Shown here in pieces: positions 19,663 through 27,772 of a DNA stretch of 64,000 nt. Numbering within the stretch: the stretch's first letter is position 1; every line of letters starts with the position of its first letter. A model generated the notes under the pieces. It ran no database searches. It saw only the letters and a program-made list of their open reading frames with translations, and was not told where the DNA came from. The position numbers and the translations under genes were made by a program. The stretch spans positions 1 through 64,000 of the forward strand of contig NZ_JAAGXA010000011.1 in NCBI RefSeq assembly GCF_010686755.1, read 5' to 3'. The stretch comes from Nocardioides zeae (lineage in GTDB: Bacteria; Actinomycetota; Actinomycetes; Propionibacteriales; Nocardioidaceae).

Positions 19663-20454
19663 ATGAGTCTGATGAAGCGCATGAGCCTGATCTTCAGGTC
19701 GAAGGCGAACAAGGCCCTCGACCGGGCCGAGGATCCTCGCGAGACGCTCGACTACAGCTACCAGCGCCAGATCGAGCTCCTGAGCAAGGTACGTCGCGGT
19801 GTCGCCGACGTCGCCACGAGCCGCAAGCGGGTCGAGCTGCAGATCAACCAGCTGCAGCAGCAGGCCGACAAGCTGCAGGACCAGGCGCAGAAGGCCATCC
19901 AGGTCGGCCGCGAGGACCTGGCGCGCGAGGCGCTGACCCGCAAGTCGGGCCTGGGGCAGCAGATCGCCGACCTCCAGACGCAGCACACGCAGCTCCAGGG
20001 CGAGGAGGAGAAGCTCGTCCTCGCACAGCAGCGCCTGCAGGCCAAGGTCGAGTCCTTCCGCACGCGCAAGGAGACCATCAAGGCGACCTACACGGCCGCC
20101 GAGGCGCAGACCCGCATCAACGAGGCGATGTCCGGCATCGGCGAGGAGATGGGCGACGTCGGCATGGCGATCCAGCGCGCCGAGGACAAGACGGCGCAGA
20201 TGCAGGCGCGTGCCGGCGCGATCGACGAGCTGCTCGCCTCGGGTGCGCTCGACGACGCCTCGTCCCTCAACCGTGGCGACGACATCGCGCGCGAGCTCGA
20301 CGCCCTCAGCTCGACCGCCGACGTCGAGGCGGAGCTCGCCGCGCTCAAGGGTCTCTCGGCCCCGTCCTCGCCCCAGGCGATCGAGGGGGGAGCCGGCAGC
20401 GGCGACATCCTCCAGGGCGAGGCGCAGAAGCAGAAGGAGGGCGGGCAGGCATGA
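19663..20454 (+). CDS. pspA: PspA/IM30 family envelope-stress protein
   Basis: PspA binds stressed membranes as an ESCRT-III-like oligomer. The 263-residue protein is almost entirely helical, begins MSLMKRMSLIFRSKANKALDRAEDPRETLDYSY (the amphipathic membrane helix and conserved family start) and continues as a Gln/Glu/Lys-rich coiled coil. The last ~45 residues are a flexible Ser/Gly/Gln tail. ATG 19663 has AGGAGAGG 7 nt upstream. It leads a pspA-pspAA-htpX-pspAB unit. No pspBC or pspF homologue is here, so regulation differs from E. coli. Confidence 0.93.
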   Translation: MSLMKRMSLIFRSKANKALDRAEDPRETLDYSYQRQIELLSKVRRGVADVATSRKRVELQINQLQQQADKLQDQAQKAIQVGREDLAREALTRKSGLGQQIADLQTQHTQLQGEEEKLVLAQQRLQAKVESFRTRKETIKATYTAAEAQTRINEAMSGIGEEMGDVGMAIQRAEDKTAQMQARAGAIDELLASGALDDASSLNRGDDIARELDALSSTADVEAELAALKGLSAPSSPQAIEGGAGSGDILQGEAQKQKEGGQA

Positions 20455-20729
20455 TCGTCCGCATCCTCGGTGAGGGTCAGTTCGACATCACCGACGCGTG
20501 CTTCGAGTCCCTCAACGTGCTCGACGACGCCGTCGAGAAGGCGGTGGAGGCCGGCGACGAGGCGGCCTTCCGTCCCGCGCTCGCCGCCCTGCTGGCGGGC
20601 GTGCGTGCCGAGGGCGTGCCGCACGACCCGGAGTCGCTCGACGAGTCCGACCTCATCCTGCCCCCGGAGGACGCCTCGATCGACGAGGTGCGGGAGATGC
20701 TGGGTGACGAGGGCCTGATCCCCGGCTGA
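20451..20729 (+). CDS. pspAA: PspA-associated protein PspAA
   Basis: A 92-residue acidic protein beginning MIVRILGEGQFDI and rich in Asp/Glu (DDAVEKAVEAGDE; ESDLILPPEDASIDEVREML). This matches the small PspAA family that accompanies PspA in Actinobacteria and Archaea. The ATG overlaps the pspA stop by 4 nt. Its biochemical role is unknown; coupling argues for a direct PspA partner or regulator. Confidence 0.85.
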   Translation: MIVRILGEGQFDITDACFESLNVLDDAVEKAVEAGDEAAFRPALAALLAGVRAEGVPHDPESLDESDLILPPEDASIDEVREMLGDEGLIPG

Positions 20730-20742
20730 CGCCGGGTCGCCG

Positions 20743-21669
20743 ATGGCGCGCACGCGCTTCCTCCCCGACTCCGGGCTGACCGCCCGGATGACGCTCGTCA
20801 TGTTCCTGCTCGGCGGTCTCTTCGTCGCCCTCGTCGTGGCCCTCATGGTGGCCGTCCGCAGCCCGGGCCTGGCGATGATCGTCGGGATCGCGGGCCTGGG
20901 CGTCGCGTTCTTCCAGTGGTGGACCTCCGACACGATGGCCATGCGGGCCATGCGTGCCCGTGAGGTCAGCCCCCAGGAGGCGCCCGAGCTGCACGGCATG
21001 ATCGACCGTCTCTGCGCGCTGGCGGACATGCCGAAGCCCCGCGTCGGCGTCGCCGACATGGACATCCCCAACGCGTTCGCGACGGGCCGCTCGCCCGATC
21101 GGGCCGTCGTCTGCGTGACGACCGGCATCCTGCGCCGCCTCGATGCGGAGGAGCTCGAGGCGGTGCTCGCCCACGAGCTGTCCCACGTGGCCCACCGGGA
21201 CGTCATGGTCATGACGATCGCCTCGTCGGCCGGCATCGTCGCCGGCATGGTGACGCGGGGTGCGCAGTTCGGCGCGCTGTCCGGGGGCGGCCGCGGTCGC
21301 AACGACAAGAACAGCGGAGCCCTGTTGCTGGTGGCCCTCGTCGTCTCGCTGGTGGTCTACGCGATCAGCTTCTTCCTCACGCGCCTGTTGTCGCGCTACC
21401 GGGAGCTGTGCGCGGACCGCGCGGGCGCCTACCTGACCATGAAGCCCGCCAAGCTCGCCTCGGCCCTGCAGAAGATCACGGGGGAGATGGCCTCCATCCC
21501 GCAGCGCGACCTCCGCACCACCAGCGCCATGAACGCGTTCTTCATCGCCCCGGCGATCAGCGGCGCCTCGCTGTCCACGCTCACCTCCACCCACCCGTCC
21601 CTCGAGCAGCGTCTCGAGCAGCTGGCGCGCATCCAGGCCGACCTCAGCCGGCCCGGTCCGGGCGCCTGA
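20743..21669 (+). CDS. htpX: M48 family membrane metalloprotease (HtpX-like)
   Basis: HtpX-type proteases degrade damaged membrane proteins. The 308-residue protein has two N-terminal membrane helices (about 18-60), the zinc motif AHELSHVAHRDV (HExxH), a further hydrophobic pair near residues 185-205 and the downstream zinc-ligand glutamate in RELCADRAGA. It sits between pspAA and pspAB with short gaps (13 and 11 nt), so it is part of the envelope-stress unit. Confidence 0.92.
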   Translation: MARTRFLPDSGLTARMTLVMFLLGGLFVALVVALMVAVRSPGLAMIVGIAGLGVAFFQWWTSDTMAMRAMRAREVSPQEAPELHGMIDRLCALADMPKPRVGVADMDIPNAFATGRSPDRAVVCVTTGILRRLDAEELEAVLAHELSHVAHRDVMVMTIASSAGIVAGMVTRGAQFGALSGGGRGRNDKNSGALLLVALVVSLVVYAISFFLTRLLSRYRELCADRAGAYLTMKPAKLASALQKITGEMASIPQRDLRTTSAMNAFFIAPAISGASLSTLTSTHPSLEQRLEQLARIQADLSRPGPGA

Positions 21670-21680
21670 GCGGGTCGACG

Positions 21681-22253
21681 ATGGGATTCTGGGACGCCAT
21701 CCGGGGCCGCCGCGCGCCGCGCCAGGCCAACCTCGACGCGCTGTTCGGCGTGCCGAGCGCAGCAATCACCCTGGAGACGGGGCTCGGCATCCGGGCGACG
21801 GGCGTCGGCTCGGTCTGCTTCCGGGCCGCCGAGGGCGCTGCCTTCGCCGCGACGCAGCAGGACATCGAGTCCCTGCTCGAGGCCGACCCCCGCACGCCGC
21901 CGGTCGAGCGCACCGTCGATGACTTCGGGTTCACCTGGCTGGTGGTCCGACGGGACCCCGCGGACGTCGCGGGTCTCTGCACCGACCTGCACGCCGTCAA
22001 CGTGCTGCTCGAGGAGCAGGGGTTCGGTCCCGCCCTCCTGTGCTCGGTCGTCGGCTTCGCCGGCGCCGACGGGCGCACCGTGGGCCTGGTGTACCTCTAC
22101 AAGCAGGGCACCTTCTACCCGTTCGCGCCCGCGGGGCCCCAGCAGCGTGACAACCTGCTCGAGATCAACGTGCGCGACCAGCTGGCCGGCGAGCTCCCCG
22201 TCGAGGAGAGCCTCCAGCGCTGGCTGGCGCTCTGGGGAGCACCGGGTCTGTAG
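21681..22253 (+). CDS. pspAB: PspA-associated protein PspAB
   Basis: A 190-residue soluble protein beginning MGFWDAIRGRRAPRQANLDALFGVPSAAITLE, matching the PspAB family found with PspA, PspAA and HtpX. No catalytic motif is evident. It ends ELPVEESLQRWLALWGAPG. Its place as last gene of the unit supports the call. Function is unknown. Confidence 0.85.
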   Translation: MGFWDAIRGRRAPRQANLDALFGVPSAAITLETGLGIRATGVGSVCFRAAEGAAFAATQQDIESLLEADPRTPPVERTVDDFGFTWLVVRRDPADVAGLCTDLHAVNVLLEEQGFGPALLCSVVGFAGADGRTVGLVYLYKQGTFYPFAPAGPQQRDNLLEINVRDQLAGELPVEESLQRWLALWGAPGL

Positions 22254-22306
22254 AGCACGCCGGCCCCGTCGGCGGGACGCGGCTGGGGCCGCAGGAAGGA
22301 ACGGGC

Positions 22307-23506
22307 ATGACCGAGGAGCAGCTGCGTCGGGTGGACGACGCGATCGCGAGCTACGCGATCATCTCCGACCCTCCGCCGAAGGAGCTCCAGGCGGTCGTGG
22401 AGATGGCGGCGTACGTCGCCCGCGTCCCGATGGCGACCGTCAACGTCATCACCTCCCACGAGCAGCACCAGGTGGCCGCCGTCGGGTTCGAGGCGGCCGT
22501 CTGCCGCCGGGAGGACTCGATGTGCGCGATCTCCCTGGCGATCGGCGGGCAGATCGTCGTGCCCGACGCCAGCAAGGACGCGCGCTACAGCGCCAACCCC
22601 TTCGTGCGCGGACCGTTGGGCGACGTCCGCTTCTACGCCGCCCAGCCGCTGCTGACCCCGGACGGCTTCGCGATCGGCACCCTCTGCATCTTCGACACCG
22701 AGCCGCGTGAGCTGGACGACGACCAGAAGACCGCGCTCCTCACGATGGCGGACCGGATCGTCGACATCCTCGAGCTCTCCCGTCGCACGCGGGCGCTCAA
22801 CGACTCGCTCGTGCGGATGGAGGAGATGCGCGACGAGCTGGTCCGCTCCAACGAGCACCTGGCCGCGTTCGCCGGGCAGGTCAGCCACGACCTGCGCAAC
22901 CCCCTGTCGACGGTCGCGATGTCCTTGTACCTGCTGCAGGAGGAGCTCGAGGACGACGACGAGCCGACCGGCGTCCGCACGGTCGAGCGCGCCCTGCGGG
23001 GCACGCGCCGCATGCAGACGCTCATCGAGGACCTGCTCGCCTTCGCCCGCGTGGGTGGCACCCTGCGCCGGGAGGACGTGCACCTGGCGGCCGAGGTCCC
23101 GATGCTGCTCGCCGACCTGGCCGGAGCGCTCGGGGGCGCCGACGTGACGCTGCGCGACCTGCCCACGGTGTGCGGCGACGCGACGCAGCTGCGCGCCGTC
23201 CTGCAGAACCTCGTCGCCAACGCGGCCAAGTTCACGCGGCCCGGTCAGGCTGCCGAGATCGAGATCAGCGGACGTCGCTCGGGGGAGGGGTGGCGCATCG
23301 AGGTCGCCGACCGCGGCATCGGGATCGGGGCCGAGGACGCGGAGCGCGTGTTCGAGCCACTGGTGCGGCTCGACGAGGGCGCCGACGGCTCGGGCATCGG
23401 GCTCGCGACCTGCCGCCGGGTCGTGCAGGCCCACGGCGGCCGGATCGGGATCGAGCCGCGCGAGGGCGGCGGGACCGTCGCGTGGGTCTGGCTGCCCGAC
23501 GCCTGA
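22307..23506 (+). CDS. GAF-domain sensor histidine kinase
   Basis: A cytoplasmic histidine kinase of 399 residues without membrane segments. A GAF domain covers about 25-160 (MCAISLAIGGQIVVPDASKDARYSANPFV). The H-box is FAGQVSHDLRNPLSTVA with the phospho-acceptor His194, and the ATPase domain has the N-box LQNLVANAAKFT, DRGIGIG and GSGIGLATCRRVV motifs. ATG 22307 has AGGAAGGA upstream. No response regulator is adjacent, so it is an orphan. It lies 53 nt after pspAB and could monitor envelope or redox state, but that is inference from proximity. Confidence 0.92.
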   Translation: MTEEQLRRVDDAIASYAIISDPPPKELQAVVEMAAYVARVPMATVNVITSHEQHQVAAVGFEAAVCRREDSMCAISLAIGGQIVVPDASKDARYSANPFVRGPLGDVRFYAAQPLLTPDGFAIGTLCIFDTEPRELDDDQKTALLTMADRIVDILELSRRTRALNDSLVRMEEMRDELVRSNEHLAAFAGQVSHDLRNPLSTVAMSLYLLQEELEDDDEPTGVRTVERALRGTRRMQTLIEDLLAFARVGGTLRREDVHLAAEVPMLLADLAGALGGADVTLRDLPTVCGDATQLRAVLQNLVANAAKFTRPGQAAEIEISGRRSGEGWRIEVADRGIGIGAEDAERVFEPLVRLDEGADGSGIGLATCRRVVQAHGGRIGIEPREGGGTVAWVWLPDA

Positions 23507-23509
23507 GCG

Positions 23510-24685
23510 TCAGCGGGCCGTGCGGCCCGGCAGGTCGAGCATCCGCTGCAGCGCGACCCGCGCCCACTCCTGCGTCTCGGCGTCGACCGCGATGACGTTC
23601 GGCACCTGGCCGGCGACGAGCGACTCCAGCGCCCACACGAGGTGGGGCAGGTCGATGCGGTTCATCGTCGAGCAGTAGCAGACCGTGCGGTCGAGGAACG
23701 AGATGTTCTTGTCGGGGTGGGCGTCGGCCAGCCGCTTCACGAGGTTGAGCTCGGTGCCGATCGCCCAGGAGGAGCCGGGCTCGGCCGCCTCGATGGTGCG
23801 GATGATGAACTCGGTGGAGCCCACGAGGTCGGCGCGGGTCACGACCTCGTGGCGGCACTCGGGGTGCACGAGGATGTTGACCCCGGGCACGGTGGCCCGG
23901 ATCTGGTCGACCGACTCCGCGGAGAACCGGCCGTGGACGGAGCAGTGCCCCTTCCACAGGATCATCTTGGCGTCGCGGAGCTCCTCGACGGTGAGACCGC
24001 CGTTGGGCCGGTGCGGGTTCCAGACCACGCACTCCTCCAGCGCGATCCCCATCTCCAGCACGGCGGTGTTGCGACCGAGGTGCTGGTCGGGCAGGAAGAG
24101 GACCTTGCCGGTGCCCTCGGGTCGCTGGTCGAAGGCCCACTCGAGGGCGACGTCCGCGTTGGAGGAGGTGCACACCGCGCCGCCGTTGCGGCCGCAGAAG
24201 GCCTTGATGTCGGCGGACGAGTTCATGTAGGTGATCGGCACGACGTCGTCGGCCACCCCCGCGTCGACGAGCGCGTCCCACGCGTCCTCGACCTGGGGGA
24301 GCAGCGCCATGTCGGCCATCGAGCAACCGGCCGCGAGGTCCGGCAGGATCACCTGCTGCGCATCGCTCGTGAGGATGTCCGCCGACTCGGCCATGAAGTG
24401 CACGCCGCAGAAGACGATGTACGGCGCGTCCGGACGCGCGGCGGCGTCCTTCGCCAGCTTGAACGAGTCCCCGGTGACGTCCGCGAACTGGATGACCTCG
24501 TCGCGCTGGTAGTGGTGGCCCAGCACGAAGACCCGGTCGCCCAGGGCCTCCTTGGCCGCACGGGCGCGCTCGACCAGGTGCGGGTCGGAGGCCGGCGGCA
24601 GGTCGCCGGGGCACTCGACGCCCGGCTCGGTGGCCAGGTCGGAGCCGCGGCCCAGGGGGAGCAGGGGGAGATCGACGGTGGTCAC
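23510..24685 (-). CDS. nadA: Quinolinate synthase A
   Basis: NadA condenses iminoaspartate with dihydroxyacetone phosphate to quinolinate for NAD synthesis, using a [4Fe-4S] cluster. The 391-residue protein carries VLGHHYQRDEVIQFAD and the cysteine positions FCGVHFMAE, GGAVCTSSNA and TVCYCSTMNR typical of NadA. I chose GTG 24685 because TAGGAT lies 7 nt upstream (leaderless geometry); the ATG three codons earlier overlaps that box. nadB and nadC are not in the window. It converges on the sensor kinase with a 3-nt gap. Confidence 0.94.
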   Translation of the reverse strand: MTTVDLPLLPLGRGSDLATEPGVECPGDLPPASDPHLVERARAAKEALGDRVFVLGHHYQRDEVIQFADVTGDSFKLAKDAAARPDAPYIVFCGVHFMAESADILTSDAQQVILPDLAAGCSMADMALLPQVEDAWDALVDAGVADDVVPITYMNSSADIKAFCGRNGGAVCTSSNADVALEWAFDQRPEGTGKVLFLPDQHLGRNTAVLEMGIALEECVVWNPHRPNGGLTVEELRDAKMILWKGHCSVHGRFSAESVDQIRATVPGVNILVHPECRHEVVTRADLVGSTEFIIRTIEAAEPGSSWAIGTELNLVKRLADAHPDKNISFLDRTVCYCSTMNRIDLPHLVWALESLVAGQVPNVIAVDAETQEWARVALQRMLDLPGRTAR

Positions 24686-24692
24686 GACCGCC

Positions 24693-24698
24693 ATCCTA
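24693..24698 (-). promoter_or_regulatory. -10 box (TAGGAT) for leaderless nadA
   Basis: TAGGAT on the minus strand lies 7 nt before the GTG at 24685. It faces the GAGGAT box of the divergent glycerate kinase gene across only about 23 bp. Confidence 0.6.
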
Positions 24699-24721
24699 GA
24701 GGGGTGGCTCCGGGCGTGGGC

Positions 24722-24727
24722 GAGGAT
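24722..24727 (+). promoter_or_regulatory. -10-like box (GAGGAT) of the glycerate kinase gene
   Basis: GAGGAT ends 6 nt before the GTG at 24734. There is no Shine-Dalgarno sequence. The spacing matches other leaderless genes here although the first base departs from the TANNNT consensus. Confidence 0.4.
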
Positions 24728-24733
24728 GGACCC

Positions 24734-25831
24734 GTGCGCGTGCTCCTGGCCCCCGACCGCTTCGACGGCACCCTGACCGCGGCGGAGGCGGCCCGCGCGA
24801 TGGCGGAGGGCTGGGCTCGCCGCTCCCCGGGCGACGAGATCGACCTCGCGCCCGTCGCCGACGGCGGCCCCGGCTTCCTCGACGTCCTCCACCAGGCTCT
24901 CGGCGGGTCGCTGCTCGGCGTGACGGCCCGTGACCCGTTCGGCGCCCCGGTGCCCGGTGCCGTGCTGGTGGTGGAGGAGGAGGGCGGACCCGCGGCGTAC
25001 GTCGAGGCGGCCCAGGCCTGCGGTCACGCGGTGGGCGATCCCGCGCGCGTCCGGTCCGCCTCGTCCGCCGGCGTCGGCGACCTCATCGGCCACGCCGTCG
25101 CCACCGGCGCGCGGCGGATCGTCGTCGGTCTGGGCGGCGCGGCGGTGGTCGACGGCGCTGCCGGGTTGCTCGGGGCTCTCGGCGCGACCGCGGACGTGCC
25201 GCTGGAGGCCGGTCCGCTCGCGCTCGACGGCGTCCGGAGCGTCGACCTGACCGGTCCGCGGCGCCTGCTGGAGGGCGTGGCGGTGACGCTGGCCGTCGAC
25301 GTCGCCTGCACCCTGACGGGCTTGTTCGGGGCGGCGAAGACCTTCGGGCCCGACCTCGGGCTGGACGACGACGGCGTGCTGGCGGTGGACCACGCGCTCG
25401 AGCAGTGGGCGCACGCGACGGATCGTCGGCTCTCCCTGCGCGAGGGGACCGGTGCGGCCGGCGGGCTGGGGTTCGGCCCGATGCTCCTGGGGGCCGAGCA
25501 CCGTCCCGGTGCCGACCTGGTGCTGGAGGCGGTGGGGCTGGCGGAGCGGTGTCGTCGGGCGGACCTCGTGGTCACGGGGGAGGGACGCTTCGACTTCGCG
25601 AGCCGTGCCGGCACGGTGCCGCACGGCGTCGCCCTGGTCGCGGCGGCGGCCGTGCGCCCGTGCGTGGTGGTCGCCGGCGAGGTGCTGGTCGGCACCCGCG
25701 AGATGCGGGCGCTGGGGGTGGAGGCGGCGTACTCCCTCGTCGACGAGGTGGGCCGCGCCGCGGCCGTGGACGCGGCGTACGACGCGCTCGTCCGCACCAC
25801 CGAGCGGGTCGCGCGCACCTGGTCGCGGTGA
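24734..25831 (+). CDS. glxK: Glycerate kinase
   Basis: This family phosphorylates glycerate and feeds it to glycolysis. The 365-residue protein starts VRVLLAPDRFDGTLTAAEAARAMAEGW, the family's N-terminal signature, and has VGLGGAAVVDGAAG and LVVTGEGRFDFAS near the C-terminus. An orthologue stands next to erpA in Mycobacterium tuberculosis (Rv2205c/Rv2204c), as here. The start is set by the family motif and the -10-like box. Regiospecificity (2- or 3-phosphoglycerate) is not decided. Confidence 0.92.
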   Translation: MRVLLAPDRFDGTLTAAEAARAMAEGWARRSPGDEIDLAPVADGGPGFLDVLHQALGGSLLGVTARDPFGAPVPGAVLVVEEEGGPAAYVEAAQACGHAVGDPARVRSASSAGVGDLIGHAVATGARRIVVGLGGAAVVDGAAGLLGALGATADVPLEAGPLALDGVRSVDLTGPRRLLEGVAVTLAVDVACTLTGLFGAAKTFGPDLGLDDDGVLAVDHALEQWAHATDRRLSLREGTGAAGGLGFGPMLLGAEHRPGADLVLEAVGLAERCRRADLVVTGEGRFDFASRAGTVPHGVALVAAAAVRPCVVVAGEVLVGTREMRALGVEAAYSLVDEVGRAAAVDAAYDALVRTTERVARTWSR

Positions 25832-25842
25832 CCGGGAACGAG

Positions 25843-25919
25843 CGGACCACGGTCCGGATAAAGTGCCCCCGGGGCCTCGGGAATAGGGGACCCGTGTGCA
25901 ACCATTGAGGACGTTGCAC
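25843..25919 (+). promoter_or_regulatory. erpA upstream region with two inverted repeats
   Basis: Palindrome CGGACC-ac-GGTCCG (25843-25856) is followed by TAAAGT, and GTGCAAC (25896-25902) pairs with GTTGCAC (25913-25919). Either could be an operator or leader hairpin for erpA. The binding factor is unknown; a Fe-S-responsive regulator would be an obvious candidate. Confidence 0.35.
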
Positions 25920-25978
25920 GACGCAGACCACCGCGCCGCAGCACCACCGATCGTCGAGATCCCGTAGGGAGAACGCAC

Positions 25979-26344
25979 ATGACCGAGCAGGTCGACACCC
26001 AGGCGACGGAGCGTCGCACCGACCAGATCAACCTGAGCGCGACGGCCGCGAGCAAGGTCAAGAGCCTGCTGGAGCAGGAGGGTCGCGACGACCTCGCGCT
26101 CCGCATCTCCGTGCAGCCGGGTGGCTGCTCGGGCCTGCGCTACCAGCTGTTCTTCGACGAGCGCACGCTCGACGGCGACATCGTCACCGACTTCGACGGC
26201 GTCTCGGTCGTCGTGGACCGGATGAGCGTGCCGTACCTGAACGGCGCCGAGATCGACTTCGTCGACACCATCGAGAAGCAGGGCTTCACGATCGACAACC
26301 CCAACGCGACGGGCTCCTGCGCCTGCGGCGACTCGTTCCACTGA
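25979..26344 (+). CDS. erpA: A-type iron-sulfur cluster insertion protein
   Basis: ErpA/IscA-family carriers deliver [Fe-S] clusters to apoproteins. The 121-residue protein has the three conserved cysteines in QPGGCSGLRY and the C-terminal SCACGDSF (C-x-C). ATG 25979 has AGGGAGA upstream. It is monocistronic, ended by a strong hairpin. NadA, the Rieske protein QcrA and possibly the desulfurase/TusA pair nearby are plausible functional partners. Confidence 0.95.
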   Translation: MTEQVDTQATERRTDQINLSATAASKVKSLLEQEGRDDLALRISVQPGGCSGLRYQLFFDERTLDGDIVTDFDGVSVVVDRMSVPYLNGAEIDFVDTIEKQGFTIDNPNATGSCACGDSFH

Positions 26345-26371
26345 GTCGTCCGGCCGCGCGCCGCTGACGCC

Positions 26372-26411
26372 GAACGGCCCCCGTCCTCCTCGCGGAGGAC
26401 GGGGGCCGTTC
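26372..26411. terminator. Bidirectional terminator between erpA and a minus-strand gene
   Basis: A perfect 18-bp stem (26372-26389 with 26394-26411; arm GAACGGCCCCCGTCCTCC) and a TCGC loop lies between the converging stops. It is the strongest simple hairpin in the window. Confidence 0.85.
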
Positions 26412-26439
26412 GTCTGCCCGGGCCAGGCTCGTGCGGTGG

Positions 26440-26676
26440 TCAGTCCTGGTAGATGGCCGCGGCGAGCCGGGCGGCGGCCTCGCTGACCTCGATCTGCGGC
26501 TTGAGGTCGCGGCGCTGGTCGGCGTAGTCGAGCGAGGGCGCGGGCCGGCGGGCGGCGGCCGCGATCGCGTCGGTGGGGCGGAGCGCGTCGCGCGTCTCGC
26601 GGCAGTCGCGCTGCAGGTCGGCGGGGGCCGCGAGGTCGTCGTACGCGAGCCGGTCGGTGGGGATGGCAGTGCTCAT
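26440..26676 (-). CDS. Small protein of unknown function (78 aa)
   Basis: I do not recognise this protein. It begins MSTAIPTDRLAYDDLAAPADLQRDC, is rich in Ala, Asp and Arg, and ends EVSEAAARLAAAIYQD, with no membrane helix or metal motif. Support for a real gene is a TACCGT -10 box exactly 7 nt before the ATG and the terminator after its stop. It is divergent from the adoK-like gene and may share its control region. Confidence 0.6.
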   Translation of the reverse strand: MSTAIPTDRLAYDDLAAPADLQRDCRETRDALRPTDAIAAAARRPAPSLDYADQRRDLKPQIEVSEAAARLAAAIYQD

Positions 26677-26683
26677 GACGTCG

Positions 26684-26689
26684 ACGGTA
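26684..26689 (-). promoter_or_regulatory. -10 box (TACCGT) of the 78-aa protein gene
   Basis: TACCGT on the minus strand lies 7 nt before the ATG at 26676, with no Shine-Dalgarno sequence. It overlaps the repeat cluster at 26685-26731. Confidence 0.5.
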
Positions 26690-26731
26690 GGCACTACCGC
26701 CGGGTAGGCCGAGGGGTACCGATCGGTAGTG
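26685..26731. promoter_or_regulatory. Inverted CGGTAG/CACTACCG repeats in a divergent promoter region
   Basis: CGGTAG-gca-CTACCG (26685-26699) is an inverted repeat. CACTACCG (26692-26699) and CGGTAGTG (26724-26731) form a further perfect 8-bp inverted pair. They lie between the -10 boxes of two divergent genes, so an operator is plausible. Confidence 0.5.
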
Positions 26732-26746
26732 TTCGCGCACGTCGCG

Positions 26747-26752
26747 TAGGGT
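26747..26752 (+). promoter_or_regulatory. -10 box (TAGGGT) for leaderless adoK
   Basis: TAGGGT ends 8 nt before the GTG at 26761. No Shine-Dalgarno sequence is present. Confidence 0.55.
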
Positions 26753-26760
26753 CGGCCGAC

Positions 26761-27747
26761 GTGTCCCTCCTCGTCACCGGCTCCATCGCCACCGACCACC
26801 TGATGACCTTCTCGGGCAAGTTCTCGGACTCGCTCGTGGTGGACCAGCTGGACAAGCTGTCGGTCTCGTTCCTCGTCGACGACCTCGAGGTCCGGCGGGG
26901 CGGGTGCGCGGCCAACATCTCGTTCGGCCTGGGCAACCTCGGCCTGCGTCCGGTCCTCGTCGGCGCCGTCGGGGAGGACTTCGTCGACTACCGCGCCTGG
27001 CTCGAGCGCCACGGGGTCGACTGCGACTCGGTCCACGTCTCCGAGACGCGTCACACCGCGCGCTTCGTCTGCACCAACGACGCGGCGATGGCCCAGTTCG
27101 CGACCTTCTACGCCGGGGCGATGAGCGAGGCGCGGGAGATCGAGCTGAAGCCCATCGTCGACCGCGTCGGCCCCGTCGACTTCGTGCTGGTCGGCCCGAA
27201 CGACCCGGACGCGATGGTCCGCCACACCGAGGAGTGCCGCCAGCGCGGCTACGCGTTCGTCGCGGACCCCTCCCAGCAGCTGGCCTTCGGCGACGGCGAC
27301 CTGATCCGCCCCCTCATCGACGGGGCGTCGATCCTCTTCTCCAACGAGTACGAGGCCGCCCTCATCGAGTCGAAGACCGGCTGGAGCCACGAGGAGGTCC
27401 TCGACCGCGTCGGCACCTGGGTGGTCACGCTCGGTCCCGACGGTGTCCGGCTCGAGACGAAGGGCGCCGAGCCGGTCGTCGTGCGCGCCGTGCCCGAGAT
27501 CGCCAAGGTCGAGCCCACCGGTGTCGGTGACGCCTTCCGGGCGGGCTTCCTCGCGGCGCTCAGCTGGGGCCTCGACCACGAGCGGGCCGCCCAGCTCGGC
27601 TGCCTCCTCGCCGTGTACGTCGTGGAGCAGGTCGGCACCCAGGAGTACGTCCTCGGCCGCGCGGCCTTCCTCGAGCGCCTCGAGGCGGCGTACGGCGCGG
27701 ACGCCGTCGCCGACGTCGCGGCGCACCTGCAGACCTTCCGCGACTGA
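26761..27747 (+). CDS. adoK: PfkB-family carbohydrate/adenosine kinase
   Basis: A ribokinase-fold kinase of 328 residues. It shows VTGSIATDHLMTFSGKF at the N-terminus, the glycine motif RRGGCAANISFGLGNLG and the catalytic PTGVGDAFRAGF near the C-terminus. It resembles the M. tuberculosis adenosine kinase Rv2202c, which also sits next to erpA and the cta/qcr genes, so adenosine phosphorylation is the best guess. Sugar kinase activity cannot be excluded from sequence. Start GTG 26761 follows a TAGGGT box. Confidence 0.88.
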   Translation: MSLLVTGSIATDHLMTFSGKFSDSLVVDQLDKLSVSFLVDDLEVRRGGCAANISFGLGNLGLRPVLVGAVGEDFVDYRAWLERHGVDCDSVHVSETRHTARFVCTNDAAMAQFATFYAGAMSEAREIELKPIVDRVGPVDFVLVGPNDPDAMVRHTEECRQRGYAFVADPSQQLAFGDGDLIRPLIDGASILFSNEYEAALIESKTGWSHEEVLDRVGTWVVTLGPDGVRLETKGAEPVVVRAVPEIAKVEPTGVGDAFRAGFLAALSWGLDHERAAQLGCLLAVYVVEQVGTQEYVLGRAAFLERLEAAYGADAVADVAAHLQTFRD

Positions 27748-27752
27748 CGGCG

Positions 27753-27769
27753 ACCCCGCACCGCGGGGT
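27753..27769. terminator. Bidirectional hairpin between adoK and tusA
   Basis: ACCCCGC-acc-GCGGGGT, a perfect 7-bp stem, begins 5 nt after the adoK stop and faces the converging tusA-like gene. Confidence 0.65.
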
Positions 27770-27772
27770 TCC

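Noticed and set aside
23510..26740. A 1076-codon frame that would join nadA to upstream sequence
   Set aside because: Only the NadA part has protein-like composition. The upstream part is antisense to glycerate kinase and erpA, and the nadA promoter lies at 24693-24698.
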